From NCBI RefSeq assembly GCF_023823685.1, contig NZ_JAMXBF010000009.1, positions 186,001 to 250,000 of the forward strand: a DNA stretch of 64,000 bases, given 5' to 3'. Every line of letters begins with the position of its first letter. The stretch's first letter is position 1. Source of the stretch: Pseudomonas subflava (GTDB lineage: Bacteria; Pseudomonadota; Gammaproteobacteria; Pseudomonadales; Pseudomonadaceae). The translations under genes were made by a program, and so were the position numbers. This document shows, piece after piece, positions 27,983 through 37,270 of this stretch. The notes beneath the pieces are model-generated. The model saw only the letters and a program-made list of their open reading frames with translations, had not been told where the DNA came from and searched no databases.

Positions 27983-28009
27983 ACTCTCGCCTCCTTGCGG
28001 AGGCTTTCC

Positions 28010-29098
28010 ATGCTCGAACTCGATTCCACCCTGGCGCAGCACATCGTCGACCGCGCCATGGCCATCCTGCCGTACAACATCAATGTCATGGATGCCCAGG
28101 GCATGATCATCGGCAGCGGTGATCCACAGCGTCTGCACACCCGCCACGAGGGGGCGCAGCTGGTGCTGGCCAACCGCCGGGTGGTGGAGATCGACGAGCA
28201 GGCCGCGGCCTGCCTGCGCGGCGTGCGGCCTGGGGTCAACCTGCCGCTGCTGCATGCCGAACAGCTGATCGGCGTGCTCGGCATCACCGGTGCGCCGGAC
28301 ACCGTAAGGCCCTATGCCGAGCTGGTGCGCATGGCCGCCGAGATGCTGGTGGAGCAGCGCCAGCTGCAGGCCGAGCGGCACTGGCAGCGGCACCAGTTGG
28401 AGACCTGGCTGCGCCAGCTGGCCGATACCTCCGTGGGACTCGCCCAGCTGGCCGCCGAGGCCGAGCGCATCGGCCTGCAACTGGCCTGGCCGCGACAACT
28501 GGTGCTGCTGGAGCTGACCGAGGAGGGCGATCCTTCCCGTGCGCTCGCCGCATTGGCCGGCAAGGCCGAACAATGCGGCCCGCTCGGCGCACGCCAGCTG
28601 CTGCTGTGCCGTCCGCATCTGCCCGGTCGCGACGATGCCGTCTGGCTGAGCCAGCTCGATGGCCGCGGCCTGGGCATCCGCCGGCTGCTGCTCAGCGACG
28701 CCCTGCACGATCTTTCCGATCTGCGCGAGGCGGCCCTGGCGCTGCGCGACCTGCAGGCCTACGCCCAGTCCCGCAAGCCCGCCGGGCGCCTGCTGCGGCT
28801 CGAGGAGCAACGCCTGCAGGCCCTGCTGCACGGTCGCCGCCACGACTGGTCGCTGCAGCGCTGGCTGGCGCCGCTGCGCCGGGTGCTAGCCCAAGACCCA
28901 CAGGGCCAGCTGCGCCAGACGCTGCTGGCCTGGTGTCGCCACGACGGCCACCCCCAGGCCTGCGCCGACGACCTCGGCATCCACCGCAACACGCTACGCT
29001 ATCGTCTGGAAAGGATCGCCGAACTGAGCGGTCTGGACATGACCCGGCGCGACCAGCGCCTGCTGTTCACCTTGGGTCTCGACCTGCTGGACGAGTGA
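28010..29098 (+). CDS. CdaR-type sugar-diacid/glycerate regulator
   Basis: Transcription activator of 362 aa: N-terminal diacid-sensing domain (AMAILPYNINVMDAQGMIIGSG at its start, VNLPLLHAEQLIGVLGITG), a central linker domain, and a C-terminal PucR-type helix-turn-helix (CADDLGIHRNTLRYRLERI, about 320-340). E. coli CdaR responds to galactarate, glucarate or glycerate. The next two genes are a GntP permease and glycerate kinase, so glycerate is the likely effector. GGAGG lies seven bases before ATG 28010. Confidence 0.9.
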   Translation: MLELDSTLAQHIVDRAMAILPYNINVMDAQGMIIGSGDPQRLHTRHEGAQLVLANRRVVEIDEQAAACLRGVRPGVNLPLLHAEQLIGVLGITGAPDTVRPYAELVRMAAEMLVEQRQLQAERHWQRHQLETWLRQLADTSVGLAQLAAEAERIGLQLAWPRQLVLLELTEEGDPSRALAALAGKAEQCGPLGARQLLLCRPHLPGRDDAVWLSQLDGRGLGIRRLLLSDALHDLSDLREAALALRDLQAYAQSRKPAGRLLRLEEQRLQALLHGRRHDWSLQRWLAPLRRVLAQDPQGQLRQTLLAWCRHDGHPQACADDLGIHRNTLRYRLERIAELSGLDMTRRDQRLLFTLGLDLLDE

Positions 29099-29220
29099 CT
29101 TGTGCGGATGCACAGAATGAGGGCCGTTGGCGAGGCGTGCTGTACGGCGTTCGCATAGGGATTCCGTGGCCGCCTCGCTCCACAATGGTCGTCCCTAATA
29201 ACAACAACGAGGAATAGGCC

Positions 29221-30579
29221 ATGCTCCTGGTCCTGATTCTGGTGGCGCTGATCGCGTTCATCGTGCTGTCCACCACCCGCCTCAAACTGCATCCCTTCCT
29301 GGCTCTGCTCGCCGCCGCCTTCATCGCCGGCTTCGCCTACCAACTGCCCAGCGCGGACATCGTCAAGACCATCACCGGTGGCTTCGGCAGCATCCTCGGC
29401 TACATCGGCATCGTCATCGTCCTCGGCACCGTCATTGGGGTGATCCTCGAGCGCAGCGGTGCGGCCATCACCATGGCCGAAACGGTGATCAAGCTGCTCG
29501 GCGAGCGCTTCCCGACCCTGACCATATCGATCATCGGCTACCTGGTGTCGATCCCGGTGTTCTGCGACTCCGGCTACGTCATCCTCAACTCGCTGAAGAA
29601 CGCCCTGGCCGCGCGGATGAAGATTTCCGTGGTGGCGATGAGCGTGGCCCTGGCCACCGGCCTCTACGCCACCCACACCTTCGTGCCGCCGACGCCCGGC
29701 CCCATCGCCGCCGCCGGCAACCTGGGTCTGGACGCCAGCCTCGGCCTGGTGATCGCCGTCGGCCTGTTCGTCGCCTTTATCACCGCGCTGGCCGGCATGT
29801 GGTGGGCCAACCGCTTCATCGGCAAGGACATCGCGCTCGAGGACGACGGCCTGCCGCTGCCGGCCGCCGAAGACTTCGCCGAGCTGAAGGCGCGCTACGG
29901 CAAGCTGCCGACCGCCTTCCAGGCATTCGCGCCGATCTTCGTGCCGATCCTGCTGATCTGCCTGGGCTCGATCGCCGTGTTCCCCAGCAAGCCGCTGGGT
30001 GATGGCTTCGTGCTCACCGCGCTGAGCTTCCTCGGTCAGCCGGTGGTGGCGCTGCTGGTCGGCCTGGCGCTGGCCTGCACCCTGCTCAAGAGCGACGACA
30101 AGCGCAAGGAGTTCCATGATCACGTGGTCGAGGGCCTGGTACAGGCCGCGCCGATCTTGCTGATCACCGGTGCCGGCGGTGCCTTCGGCGCGGTGCTCAA
30201 GGTCACCCCGCTGGGCGACTACCTGGGCAACACCCTGTCCGCACTCGGCATCGGCCTGTTCATGCCGTTCGTGGTGGCCGCCGCGCTGAAGAGCGCCCAG
30301 GGCTCGACCACCGTTGCGCTGGTCACCACCTCGGCGCTCGTCGCCCCGATGCTCGGCCAGCTCGGCCTGGACAGCGAGATGGGCCGCGTGCTCACTGTGA
30401 TGGCCATCGGCGCGGGCGCCATGACCGTGTCCCACGCCAACGACAGCTTCTTCTGGGTCGTCACCCAGTTCAGCCGTATGCCGGTGGCCGTGGCCTACCG
30501 CGCCCAGACCATGGCCACCCTCATCCAGGGCCTGGCCGGCATCATCACCGTCTGGCTGCTCAGCCTGGTCCTGCTGTAA
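29221..30579 (+). CDS. GntP-family permease (probable glycerate/gluconate transporter)
   Basis: Inner-membrane H+-coupled transporter of 452 aa with about twelve to fourteen hydrophobic segments. Family blocks: FLALLAAAFIAGFAYQLP near the start, GGFGSILGYIGIVIVLGTVI, VPPTPGPIAAAGNLG (about 156-170), and HANDSFFWVVTQFSRM near the end. The substrate, D-glycerate or gluconate, follows from the flanking CdaR-type regulator and glycerate kinase. GAGGAA precedes the ATG. The 120-bp gap to the regulator should hold its promoter. Confidence 0.92.
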   Translation: MLLVLILVALIAFIVLSTTRLKLHPFLALLAAAFIAGFAYQLPSADIVKTITGGFGSILGYIGIVIVLGTVIGVILERSGAAITMAETVIKLLGERFPTLTISIIGYLVSIPVFCDSGYVILNSLKNALAARMKISVVAMSVALATGLYATHTFVPPTPGPIAAAGNLGLDASLGLVIAVGLFVAFITALAGMWWANRFIGKDIALEDDGLPLPAAEDFAELKARYGKLPTAFQAFAPIFVPILLICLGSIAVFPSKPLGDGFVLTALSFLGQPVVALLVGLALACTLLKSDDKRKEFHDHVVEGLVQAAPILLITGAGGAFGAVLKVTPLGDYLGNTLSALGIGLFMPFVVAAALKSAQGSTTVALVTTSALVAPMLGQLGLDSEMGRVLTVMAIGAGAMTVSHANDSFFWVVTQFSRMPVAVAYRAQTMATLIQGLAGIITVWLLSLVLL

Positions 30580-30584
30580 TGCAC

Positions 30585-30605
30585 AGCGGCGCCTCGGGCG
30601 CCGCT
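30585..30605 (+). terminator. GC hairpin between permease and kinase genes, possible attenuator
   Basis: AGCGGCGCC and GGCGCCGCT pair around a TCG loop just after the permease stop. The T-run comes ten bases later, so it may only reduce read-through into, or stabilise RNA before, glxK. Confidence 0.5.
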
Positions 30606-30622
30606 TCGCTCGAAGGTTTTTC

Positions 30623-31756
30623 ATGAAGATCGTCATCGCTCCCGACTCCTTCAAGGAGAGTCTGTCCGCGCCCGACGTGGCCGCTGCCATCGCCCGCGGC
30701 TGGACGCAGGTGTTCCCCGACGCCGAAGTGTTGCTGCGGCCCATGGCCGATGGCGGCGAAGGCACGGTCGACGCGGTGCTGGCCGCCACCGGTGGTGAGC
30801 GCCGCGAACTGACGGTACGCGGCCCGCTGGGCGAGCCGGTACTGGCCCACTGGGGCTGGCTGGGCGACGCCTCTGCGGTGCTGGAGATGGCCGCCGCCAG
30901 CGGCCTGCACTGGGTGCCGCGCGAGCGCCGCGACGCTACCGTGACCACCAGCTACGGCACCGGCGAACTGATTCGTGCGGCGCTGGATGCCGGTGCAAAT
31001 CGCATCATCCTCGGCCTCGGCGGCAGCGCCACCAACGATGGTGGTGTCGGCCTGCTGCAGGCGCTCGGCGTGCGCTTTCTCGACGCCGACGAGCGCGAGC
31101 TGCCGCCCGGTGGCGCGGCGCTGGCACGCCTGGCGCGCATCGATGTGGCGCAGATGGACCCGCGCCTGTTGCAGGCGAAGGTGGAAATTGCCGCCGACGT
31201 CGACAACCCGCTGTGCGGCCCAAAGGGCGCCTCCGCGGTCTTCGGCCCGCAGAAGGGCGCCAGCCCGCAGCAGGTCGAACTGCTGGACGCAGCGCTGGGG
31301 TGCTACGCCCGTGTGGCAGCCGCCACGCTGGGTGAGGATCACAGCGGTGTGCCGGGCGTGGGCGCGGCCGGCGGCCTCGGTTTCGCCGCCAAGGCCTTCC
31401 TGCATGCGAGCTTCCGCCCGGGCATCGAGCTGGTGGCCGAGCTGTCGGGCCTGGCCGAGGCGGTGCAGGACGCCGACCTGGTGATCACCGGCGAGGGCCG
31501 TCTGGATTCGCAGAGCCTGCACGGCAAGACGCCGATCGGTGTGGCCCGCGTGGCCCGCGCCGCCGGCGTGCCGGTCATCGCCTTGGCCGGCAGTCTGGGT
31601 GAGGGTTATCAGGCGGTCTACGAGGCCGGCATCGAGGCGGCTTTCAGCCTGACGTCCGGCCCGCAAAGCCTGGAGCAGGCCATGCACGGCGCGGCCGGCG
31701 AGCTGCAGGCGCGGGCCTGCGACCTGGCGCGCATCTGGCGCTTGGCGCGCGGCTAG
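30623..31756 (+). CDS. glxK: Glycerate kinase
   Basis: Cytoplasmic kinase (GarK/GlxK family) of 377 aa that phosphorylates D-glycerate, giving 2-phosphoglycerate in most members. Recognisable blocks are KIVIAPDSFKESLSAPDVA at the N-terminus, MADGGEGTVDA (about 42-52), GLGGSATNDGGVGLLQALG (about 131-149) and ITGEGRLDSQSLHGKTPIGV near 288-307. It is the last gene of the CdaR-GntP-kinase unit. Its TAG stop overlaps the stop of the convergent small gene in a shared CTAG. Confidence 0.94.
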   Translation: MKIVIAPDSFKESLSAPDVAAAIARGWTQVFPDAEVLLRPMADGGEGTVDAVLAATGGERRELTVRGPLGEPVLAHWGWLGDASAVLEMAAASGLHWVPRERRDATVTTSYGTGELIRAALDAGANRIILGLGGSATNDGGVGLLQALGVRFLDADERELPPGGAALARLARIDVAQMDPRLLQAKVEIAADVDNPLCGPKGASAVFGPQKGASPQQVELLDAALGCYARVAAATLGEDHSGVPGVGAAGGLGFAAKAFLHASFRPGIELVAELSGLAEAVQDADLVITGEGRLDSQSLHGKTPIGVARVARAAGVPVIALAGSLGEGYQAVYEAGIEAAFSLTSGPQSLEQAMHGAAGELQARACDLARIWRLARG

Positions 31757-31995
31757 CTTCGGCGCTGCAGATATTCGCAGGCGGCCTGGTGCAGCCACTC
31801 GTCCAGCTGTCCGCGACGCACGCCGCTGGCCTTGGCCTCGGCCAGGCGTTCCAGCATGTAGCGCTGCATCGCCGGGTCGCCGGCCGCCATGGACAGCGCC
31901 AGGTCCCGCTCCATCCAGCGGCGGATGCGCACGTAGAGCCACCAGTGGAAGTACAGGCCTGCCACCGTGGTGATGGCGACGATGAAATAGTCCAT
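31753..31995 (-). CDS. Small membrane-anchored hypothetical protein
   Basis: An 80-aa protein: one N-terminal membrane helix (about residues 3-24, FIVAITTVAGLYFHWWLYV) and a charged helical C-terminal part (RRWMERDLALSMAAGDP through LQRRS). I use ATG 31993-31995; ATG at about 32025 would add ten residues and is an alternative. No strong ribosome site is seen for either. It is convergent with glxK and shares four bases with it (CTAG). The family is not recognised. Confidence 0.62.
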   Translation of the reverse strand: MDYFIVAITTVAGLYFHWWLYVRIRRWMERDLALSMAAGDPAMQRYMLERLAEAKASGVRRGQLDEWLHQAACEYLQRRS

Positions 31996-32152
31996 GGCGC
32001 GATTCTCGAGGGTACCGGCGTTCATCCTGCGCCGCTCGGGCAGCGCTGCACACCAGGCCCGATGTCGCACCCACGGGGCCGAAGCGGCATCGCGGGTGAC
32101 AGGCGGGCAACGTCGCGGTCTAATGGGCACAGCCCCCTATGGAGAGAACCCC

Positions 32153-32617
32153 ATGCGTAATACCCAGCTGTTGGCCGCTTCCTTCGTCGCACTGAGCCTG
32201 GTCCTGGGCGGCTGCGCCTCCAACCTCAGCGGCGATACCTATAGCCGCGACGAGGCGCGCAAGGTGCAGACCGTGCGCCTGGGCACCATCGAGATGCTGC
32301 GCCCGGTGAAGATCGAAGGCACCAAGACCCCGATCGGCGCAGGCGCCGGTGCGGTGATCGGCGGTGTGGGCGGTAGCGCCGTCGGCGGTGGCCGCGGTGC
32401 CGCGGTGGCGGCGGTGATCGGCGCGGTGGCCGGCGGCCTGCTCGGCGCGGCTACCGAGGAGGGCATGACCCGCACCCAGGGCGTGGAGATCACCGTACGC
32501 GAGGACGACGGCACCCTGCGCGCCTATGTCCAGCAGGTGCAGCAGAACGAGGTCTTCCGCGTCGGCGAGCGCGTGCGCATCCTGACCGTCGACGGCACCA
32601 GCCGCGTCGCGCACTGA
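32153..32617 (+). CDS. Glycine-zipper outer-membrane lipoprotein (SlyB/PcP type)
   Basis: Lipoprotein of 154 aa: lipobox VLGGC (Cys21), a conserved VQTVRLGTIEMLRPVKIEG segment, then a glycine-zipper hairpin of two membrane-like helices (GAGAGAVIGGVGGSAVGGG and AAVIGAVAGGLLGAA), and a C-terminal beta-domain (VEITVREDDGTLRAYVQ). This order is that of the Rick_17kDa/SlyB family, which supports outer-membrane integrity. GGAGAG lies upstream of ATG 32153. Confidence 0.9.
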   Translation: MRNTQLLAASFVALSLVLGGCASNLSGDTYSRDEARKVQTVRLGTIEMLRPVKIEGTKTPIGAGAGAVIGGVGGSAVGGGRGAAVAAVIGAVAGGLLGAATEEGMTRTQGVEITVREDDGTLRAYVQQVQQNEVFRVGERVRILTVDGTSRVAH

Positions 32618-32671
32618 CCCCCCATCACGGCTCGGCGATCACCGGGCCGTTCTCGACCAGGGAAGGGTGCC

Positions 32672-32992
32672 ATGAAGGCAAGGCTGCTCTCGTCCGCCGT
32701 ACTGATCCTGTTCTCGGCATACACGCTGCTGGTCATGCTCCAGGCCGAGCAATCGCTGTGGCAATTCGGCCAGCAGCTGATGTCGAGCCCGGACACCGCG
32801 CAGGTCGTCATCGATCTCTATCTGCTCGCCGCGCTGGCCTGCGTGTGGATGTATCACGACAACAAGGCGCGCCAGCGATCGGCGCTGTCATTGCTCCCGT
32901 ACTTCCTGATCACCGCCGTCTTCGCCTCCATCGGGCCGTTGCTGTATCTGGCGCTGCGAGGCCCGGGCAAGCGGGTCGGACATGCGGAATGA
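32672..32992 (+). CDS. DUF2834-type small membrane protein
   Basis: A 106-aa inner-membrane protein with three hydrophobic segments. The central block VIDLYLLAALACVWMYHDNK followed by a basic stretch matches DUF2834 as I recall it. The role is unknown. A GGGAAGG ribosome site precedes the ATG. Its stop overlaps the start of the next gene (ATGA). Confidence 0.78.
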   Translation: MKARLLSSAVLILFSAYTLLVMLQAEQSLWQFGQQLMSSPDTAQVVIDLYLLAALACVWMYHDNKARQRSALSLLPYFLITAVFASIGPLLYLALRGPGKRVGHAE

Positions 32993-33400
32993 GCCGGCAC
33001 CGAGCGCCTGATCCTGGCGTAATCGACGCCATCCCCGACCTCTATAGGGCCGTGCGAAGTGCCTTTCCGGAGATGGCTGCCAAGGCCGACCGCGACTACT
33101 TCGAGCAGTGGGGCGAGCGGCTGCCCGAAGACGAGTACTCATGGTTCCAGAGCCTGGCCAACGCGCTCAATGCACAGATGCGCAAGCGTGTTGCCGCCGC
33201 CGATCATCGGGCCTTATTCGAGTTCATCAACAGGGCTTTGCGAGATTGCAGCGCGGAAGTGGCCCGCTGTATTGATGTCTCGTTTGTCGAAAAATCTGTT
33301 CTGGCAGGTGCCGACAGACCAGGCTCAGGGCTATTGGCAGCAACTGCCGGGCCCTCTCAAGCAGTTGTATCTGCAATTTCACAATCGACCGCCGGCCTGA
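32989..33400 (+). pseudogene. Small conserved hypothetical gene with a single-base frameshift
   Basis: The frame starting at ATG 32989 (overlapping the DUF2834 stop) gives MSRHRAPDPGVIDAIPDLYR and continues to CIDVSFVE. At 33290-33294 a run of five A moves it out of frame. The +1 frame then gives NLFWQVPTDQAQGYWQQLPG and so on, to a TGA at 33398-33400. Removing one A makes one 136-codon protein of the kind I recall from other pseudomonads (possibly DUF7674). Either this copy is inactive, the ribosome slips on the A-run, or the base is a sequencing error. Without correction the first frame runs on through unrelated sequence to 33798. Confidence 0.8.
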
Positions 33401-33442
33401 GTCCCCGACCGGCCCGGCTGGGCTCTGCCAGGGAGGTCGCCA

Positions 33443-33940
33443 ATGTCCGGTCTGCTGAGAAATATCCTCGCGTTCTTCCTGGGCCTGCGCGGTTATGCCA
33501 GCCGGGCGGCGACCGACAGCGTGGAGACGGGGTTCTGGGTCACGCCGTTCGATTCCGGCGTGCGGGTGCTGAAGAGCGACAAGTACCTGCAGTACGCCGA
33601 GACGGCGCAGCTGGACTATTTGCTCAAGGTCGGGCGCTTCTTCGCCGTGCTGCGCAGCGGCGCCGGCTTCGTCAACCTCGCGCAGCAGGTGCGCTTCCTG
33701 CGCCCGGTGCCGCTGTTCAGCCGGGTGCGGGTCGAGACGCGACTGCTCTTCGCCGACGACAACTGCGCCTATTTCCTCCATGCACTGCGCGTGCGTGAGG
33801 ACCTGGCGGCGGAGGTGCTGGTGAAGATGAAGTTCAAGCAGGGCGGTCGCACCCTGGCGCCATCGACCTTCCTGGCATTCGACTTCGCCACGGTGCCGGA
33901 GCGGATACGCAGCTGGGAATCGTCCCTGCAAGCCCCTTGA
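33443..33940 (+). CDS. Hotdog-fold thioesterase-like protein
   Basis: A 165-aa protein of the 4HBT_2/Them6-like group. The hotdog helix region holds KYLQYAETAQLDYLLKVGRF (about 49-68), with an acidic residue at the usual catalytic position, followed by long antiparallel strands (VNLAQQVRFLRPVPLFSRVR, YFLHALRVREDLAAEVLVKM). The N-terminus is hydrophobic (LLRNILAFFLGLRGY) and may touch the membrane. The acyl substrate is not known. GGGAGG lies six bases before ATG 33443. It stands alone before the antiporter operon. Confidence 0.78.
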   Translation: MSGLLRNILAFFLGLRGYASRAATDSVETGFWVTPFDSGVRVLKSDKYLQYAETAQLDYLLKVGRFFAVLRSGAGFVNLAQQVRFLRPVPLFSRVRVETRLLFADDNCAYFLHALRVREDLAAEVLVKMKFKQGGRTLAPSTFLAFDFATVPERIRSWESSLQAP

Positions 33941-34133
33941 TCGAGTGGGCACTTTCTCGCCGGCTTCTGATCTATCCTCGGCTTGGAGCGAGTGCTCCGA
34001 GCATAATGTAATAATTTATCTATGACTTAGTTCTGATAGTTATGGATAATCGTGCCGCGCTGTCGCCGACAGAGGCCGAGGACGATCAGATTTTGCTCAT
34101 CCGCACGCGGAGGGGCCCGGATAGGGGAGATGC

Positions 34134-36935
34134 ATGGAGCTACTGCTCATTGTCGGACTGCCGTTTCTCGGCGCCTTGCTTCCCCTTCTGTTCGAACGCC
34201 ATGGTCGCCTGGGCTGCAGCCTTGCCGCCGCCGTGGCGCCGTTGCTCGGCCTGGGTCTGCTGCTGTGGCAGGCGCCGCGGGTGTTCGTCGGCGAGCTTCT
34301 GGTGGTGTCGCAGCCCTGGCTGAGCGAGCTGGGCTTCAACCTGTCCCTGCGCCTCGACGGCCTGGCCTTTCTCTTCGCCTTGCTGATTCTCGGCATCGGC
34401 TCGCTGGTCATCCTCTACGCCCGCTACTACCTGTCGACGCGCGAGCCGATGGGGCGCTTCTTCGCCTACCTGCTGCTGTTCATGGGCGCCATGCTCGGCG
34501 TGGTGCTGTCGGAAAACCTGCTGCTGATGCTGACGTTCTGGGAGCTGACCAGCCTGTCGTCGTTCCTGCTGATCGGCTTCTGGGGCAAGCGCGGCGACGC
34601 TCGCAAGGGCGCGCGCATGGCCCTGGCGGTGACCGGTGGCGGCGGCTTGGCGCTGCTGGCGGGCATCCTGCTGATCGGTCACATCGTCGGCAGCTTCGAG
34701 CTCAGCGACGTGCTGGCATCCGGCGACCTGATCCGCGCCCATGCCCTGTATCCGCTGGCGCTGGTGCTGGTGCTGGTGGGCGCCTTCACCAAGTCGGCGC
34801 AGTTTCCCTTCCATTTCTGGCTGCCCCACGCCATGTCGGCACCGACGCCGGTGTCGGCCTATCTGCACTCGGCGACCATGGTCAAGGCCGGTGTCTTCCT
34901 GCTGGCGCGTCTGTATCCGGCGCTGGCGGGCTCCGACCTGTGGTTCGAGCTGGTCGTCCCCGTCGGCCTGGCGACCCTGCTGATCGGCGCGATCACGGCG
35001 CTGTTCCAGCATGACCTCAAGGGGCTGCTGGCCTACTCGACCATCAGCCACCTGGGCCTGATCGTTCTGCTGCTGGGCCTGGACTCGCCGTTGTCCAACG
35101 TCGCCGCGGTGTTCCACATCATCAACCACGCCACCTTCAAGGCCTCGCTGTTCATGGCCGCGGGGATCATCGACCACGAGACCGGCAGCCGCGACATGCG
35201 CCGCATCAACGGGCTGTGGAAGTACATGCCGCACACCGCGGTACTGGCCATGGTGGCTTCCTCGGCCATGGCCGGCGTGCCGCTGCTCAACGGCTTCCTG
35301 AGCAAGGAGATGTTCTTCGGCGAGGCGGTCGAGCACGCCCAGGCCGGCAACCTGCTGCACTGGATGATCCCGGCGGCGGCGGTTCTGGCGGGGGTGTTCT
35401 CGGTGGCCTACTCGCTGCGCTTCATTCACGACGTGTTCTTCAACGGCGAGCCGATCGACCTGCCCAAACACCCGCCTCATGAGCCGCCGCGCTACATGAA
35501 ACTGCCGGTCGAAGTGCTGGTGTTCCTCTGCCTGCTGGTGGGCATGCTGCCGGGCTACACCATCGCGCCGCTGCTGGCGGTGGCGTCGGCGGCCAGCCTG
35601 GGCGGCGAGCTGCCGGCGTACAGCCTGGCGATCTGGCACGGCTTCAACACGCCGCTCGCGATGAGCTTCGCGGCGCTGGTAGGCGGCGTGCTGGTCTACC
35701 TCGGGCGCAAACCGCTGTTCCGTCGCTACGAGCGCATGCGCGAACTGGACGCCAAGCTGGTGTTCGAGGCCGCCATCCAGCGCCTGGTCGCGGTCGCCGC
35801 CTGGCTCACCGAGCGGCTGGAAAACGGCTCGCTGCAGCGCTACCTGGTGCTGCTCCTGCTCAGTGCCTTGGGCCTGACGATCCATGCCCTGGCGCCGCTG
35901 ACCGAGCTGACCGGCTCCCGCGGGCTGAGCCCCTTCGATCCGTTCACCGCACTGTGCATGGCGCTGCTGGCGGCGAGCGGTCTGTTCACCGCCGTGCTGC
36001 ATCGCCAGCGCATGGTGGCGCTGTTGGTGCTCGGCGTCGGCGGCATGCTGGTGGCGCTGGCGTTCGCCCGTTTCTCCGCGCCGGATCTGGCACTGACCCA
36101 GCTGGTGGTGGAAGTGGTGACCATCATCCTGCTGATGCTGGCGCTCTATTACCTGCCGTCGCGCACACGGCGCGAGAGCACCCTGCTGCGCCTGGCGCGC
36201 GACCTGCTGGTCGCCGCCGGCTGCGGTGCGATGGTCGCGGTGCTGGCCTTCGCGGTGCTTACGCGGCCATACGACACCGGCCTCGCCGAGTTCTTCCTGG
36301 CCAACAGCGTCAGCGGCGGGGGAGGCACCAACGCGGTCAACGTCATCCTGGTGGACTTCCGCGGCTTCGATACCTTCGGCGAGATCACCGTGCTGGCCAT
36401 CGCCGCCGTGGGCGTCTTCGCCATGCTCCACGGCCTGCGGCTGACCAATCCCACCTGCGATCCCCAGGGACGGCGCTGGGCCTGGGCGAAGAACCCGCTG
36501 ATCCTGATGACCCTGTCGCGCCTGCTGCTGCCGCTGGCCCTGCTGATCTCGGCGTTCATCTTCCTGCGCGGACACAACCTGCCGGGCGGCGGCTTCATCG
36601 CCGGCCTGGTCACCGCCGTGGCGCTCGCCCTGCAGTACATCGCTAACGGCCTGGAATGGATGGACCAGCGCCTGCGCCTGAACTACCAGCGCATCGCCGG
36701 TTTCGGCGTGCTGATCGCCGGTCTTACCGGGCTCGGCAGCTGGGCCTTCGGCCGCCCCTTCCTGACGTCCGCCTTCGGCCACTTCGAGCTGCCGCTGGTG
36801 GGTGAATTCGAACTGGCTACCGCGATGCTCTTCGACCTGGGCGTCTACCTCACGGTGGTCGGCGCCACCCTGCTGGTACTGGTCAACCTGGGACGGCTCA
36901 GCCTGGCGCCGCCAGCGAGCGAGGAGATTCACTGA
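34134..36935 (+). CDS. mnhA: Monovalent cation/H+ antiporter subunit A (MnhA-MnhB fusion)
   Basis: Largest subunit (933 aa) of the multi-subunit Na+(K+)/H+ antiporter in the inner membrane. Residues about 1-600 are the NuoL-like part ([76 protein letters not shown] with the conserved Lys and His). A DUF4040-like region follows near 640-700 ([20 protein letters not shown]), and the C-terminal ~170 residues are MnhB-like ([15 protein letters not shown]). The A-B fusion defines the six-gene group 2 layout. A GGGGAG site precedes the ATG. The AT-rich 33941-34133 gap should hold the promoter. Confidence 0.95.
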   Translation: MELLLIVGLPFLGALLPLLFERHGRLGCSLAAAVAPLLGLGLLLWQAPRVFVGELLVVSQPWLSELGFNLSLRLDGLAFLFALLILGIGSLVILYARYYLSTREPMGRFFAYLLLFMGAMLGVVLSENLLLMLTFWELTSLSSFLLIGFWGKRGDARKGARMALAVTGGGGLALLAGILLIGHIVGSFELSDVLASGDLIRAHALYPLALVLVLVGAFTKSAQFPFHFWLPHAMSAPTPVSAYLHSATMVKAGVFLLARLYPALAGSDLWFELVVPVGLATLLIGAITALFQHDLKGLLAYSTISHLGLIVLLLGLDSPLSNVAAVFHIINHATFKASLFMAAGIIDHETGSRDMRRINGLWKYMPHTAVLAMVASSAMAGVPLLNGFLSKEMFFGEAVEHAQAGNLLHWMIPAAAVLAGVFSVAYSLRFIHDVFFNGEPIDLPKHPPHEPPRYMKLPVEVLVFLCLLVGMLPGYTIAPLLAVASAASLGGELPAYSLAIWHGFNTPLAMSFAALVGGVLVYLGRKPLFRRYERMRELDAKLVFEAAIQRLVAVAAWLTERLENGSLQRYLVLLLLSALGLTIHALAPLTELTGSRGLSPFDPFTALCMALLAASGLFTAVLHRQRMVALLVLGVGGMLVALAFARFSAPDLALTQLVVEVVTIILLMLALYYLPSRTRRESTLLRLARDLLVAAGCGAMVAVLAFAVLTRPYDTGLAEFFLANSVSGGGGTNAVNVILVDFRGFDTFGEITVLAIAAVGVFAMLHGLRLTNPTCDPQGRRWAWAKNPLILMTLSRLLLPLALLISAFIFLRGHNLPGGGFIAGLVTAVALALQYIANGLEWMDQRLRLNYQRIAGFGVLIAGLTGLGSWAFGRPFLTSAFGHFELPLVGEFELATAMLFDLGVYLTVVGATLLVLVNLGRLSLAPPASEEIH

Positions 36936-37270
36936 TGGAAGCGCTGTTCGCCCTGACCCTGGGCCTGCTCACCGCCAGCGGCGTGTACCTGCTGCTGCGC
37001 GCCCGCACCTTTCCGGTGGTGCTCGGCCTGACGTTGTTGTCCTACGCGGTCAACCTGTTCCTCTTCGCCATGGGCCGCCTGAGTGGTGACGTGGCGGTGC
37101 TGGGCCTGAGCCAGGCTCCGGCCGATCCGCTGCCCCAGGCACTGGTGCTGACGGCCATCGTCATCGGCTTCGCCATGACCGCCTTCGTCGTGGTCCTGGC
37201 CCTGCGCGGTGTGGCCGACCTGGGCAACGACCACGTCGACGGCCGTGCCGATGAGGAGCGGGCGCCTTGA
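36935..37270 (+). CDS. mnhC: Monovalent cation/H+ antiporter subunit C
   Basis: NuoK-like subunit of 111 aa with three membrane helices. The family block LGLTLLSYAVNLFLFAMGRL (about 30-49) and DPLPQALVLTAIVIGFAMTA (about 67-86) are clear. It overlaps the subunit A stop by one base (TGATG), and its own stop overlaps the TTG start of subunit D. Confidence 0.94.
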   Translation: MEALFALTLGLLTASGVYLLLRARTFPVVLGLTLLSYAVNLFLFAMGRLSGDVAVLGLSQAPADPLPQALVLTAIVIGFAMTAFVVVLALRGVADLGNDHVDGRADEERAP

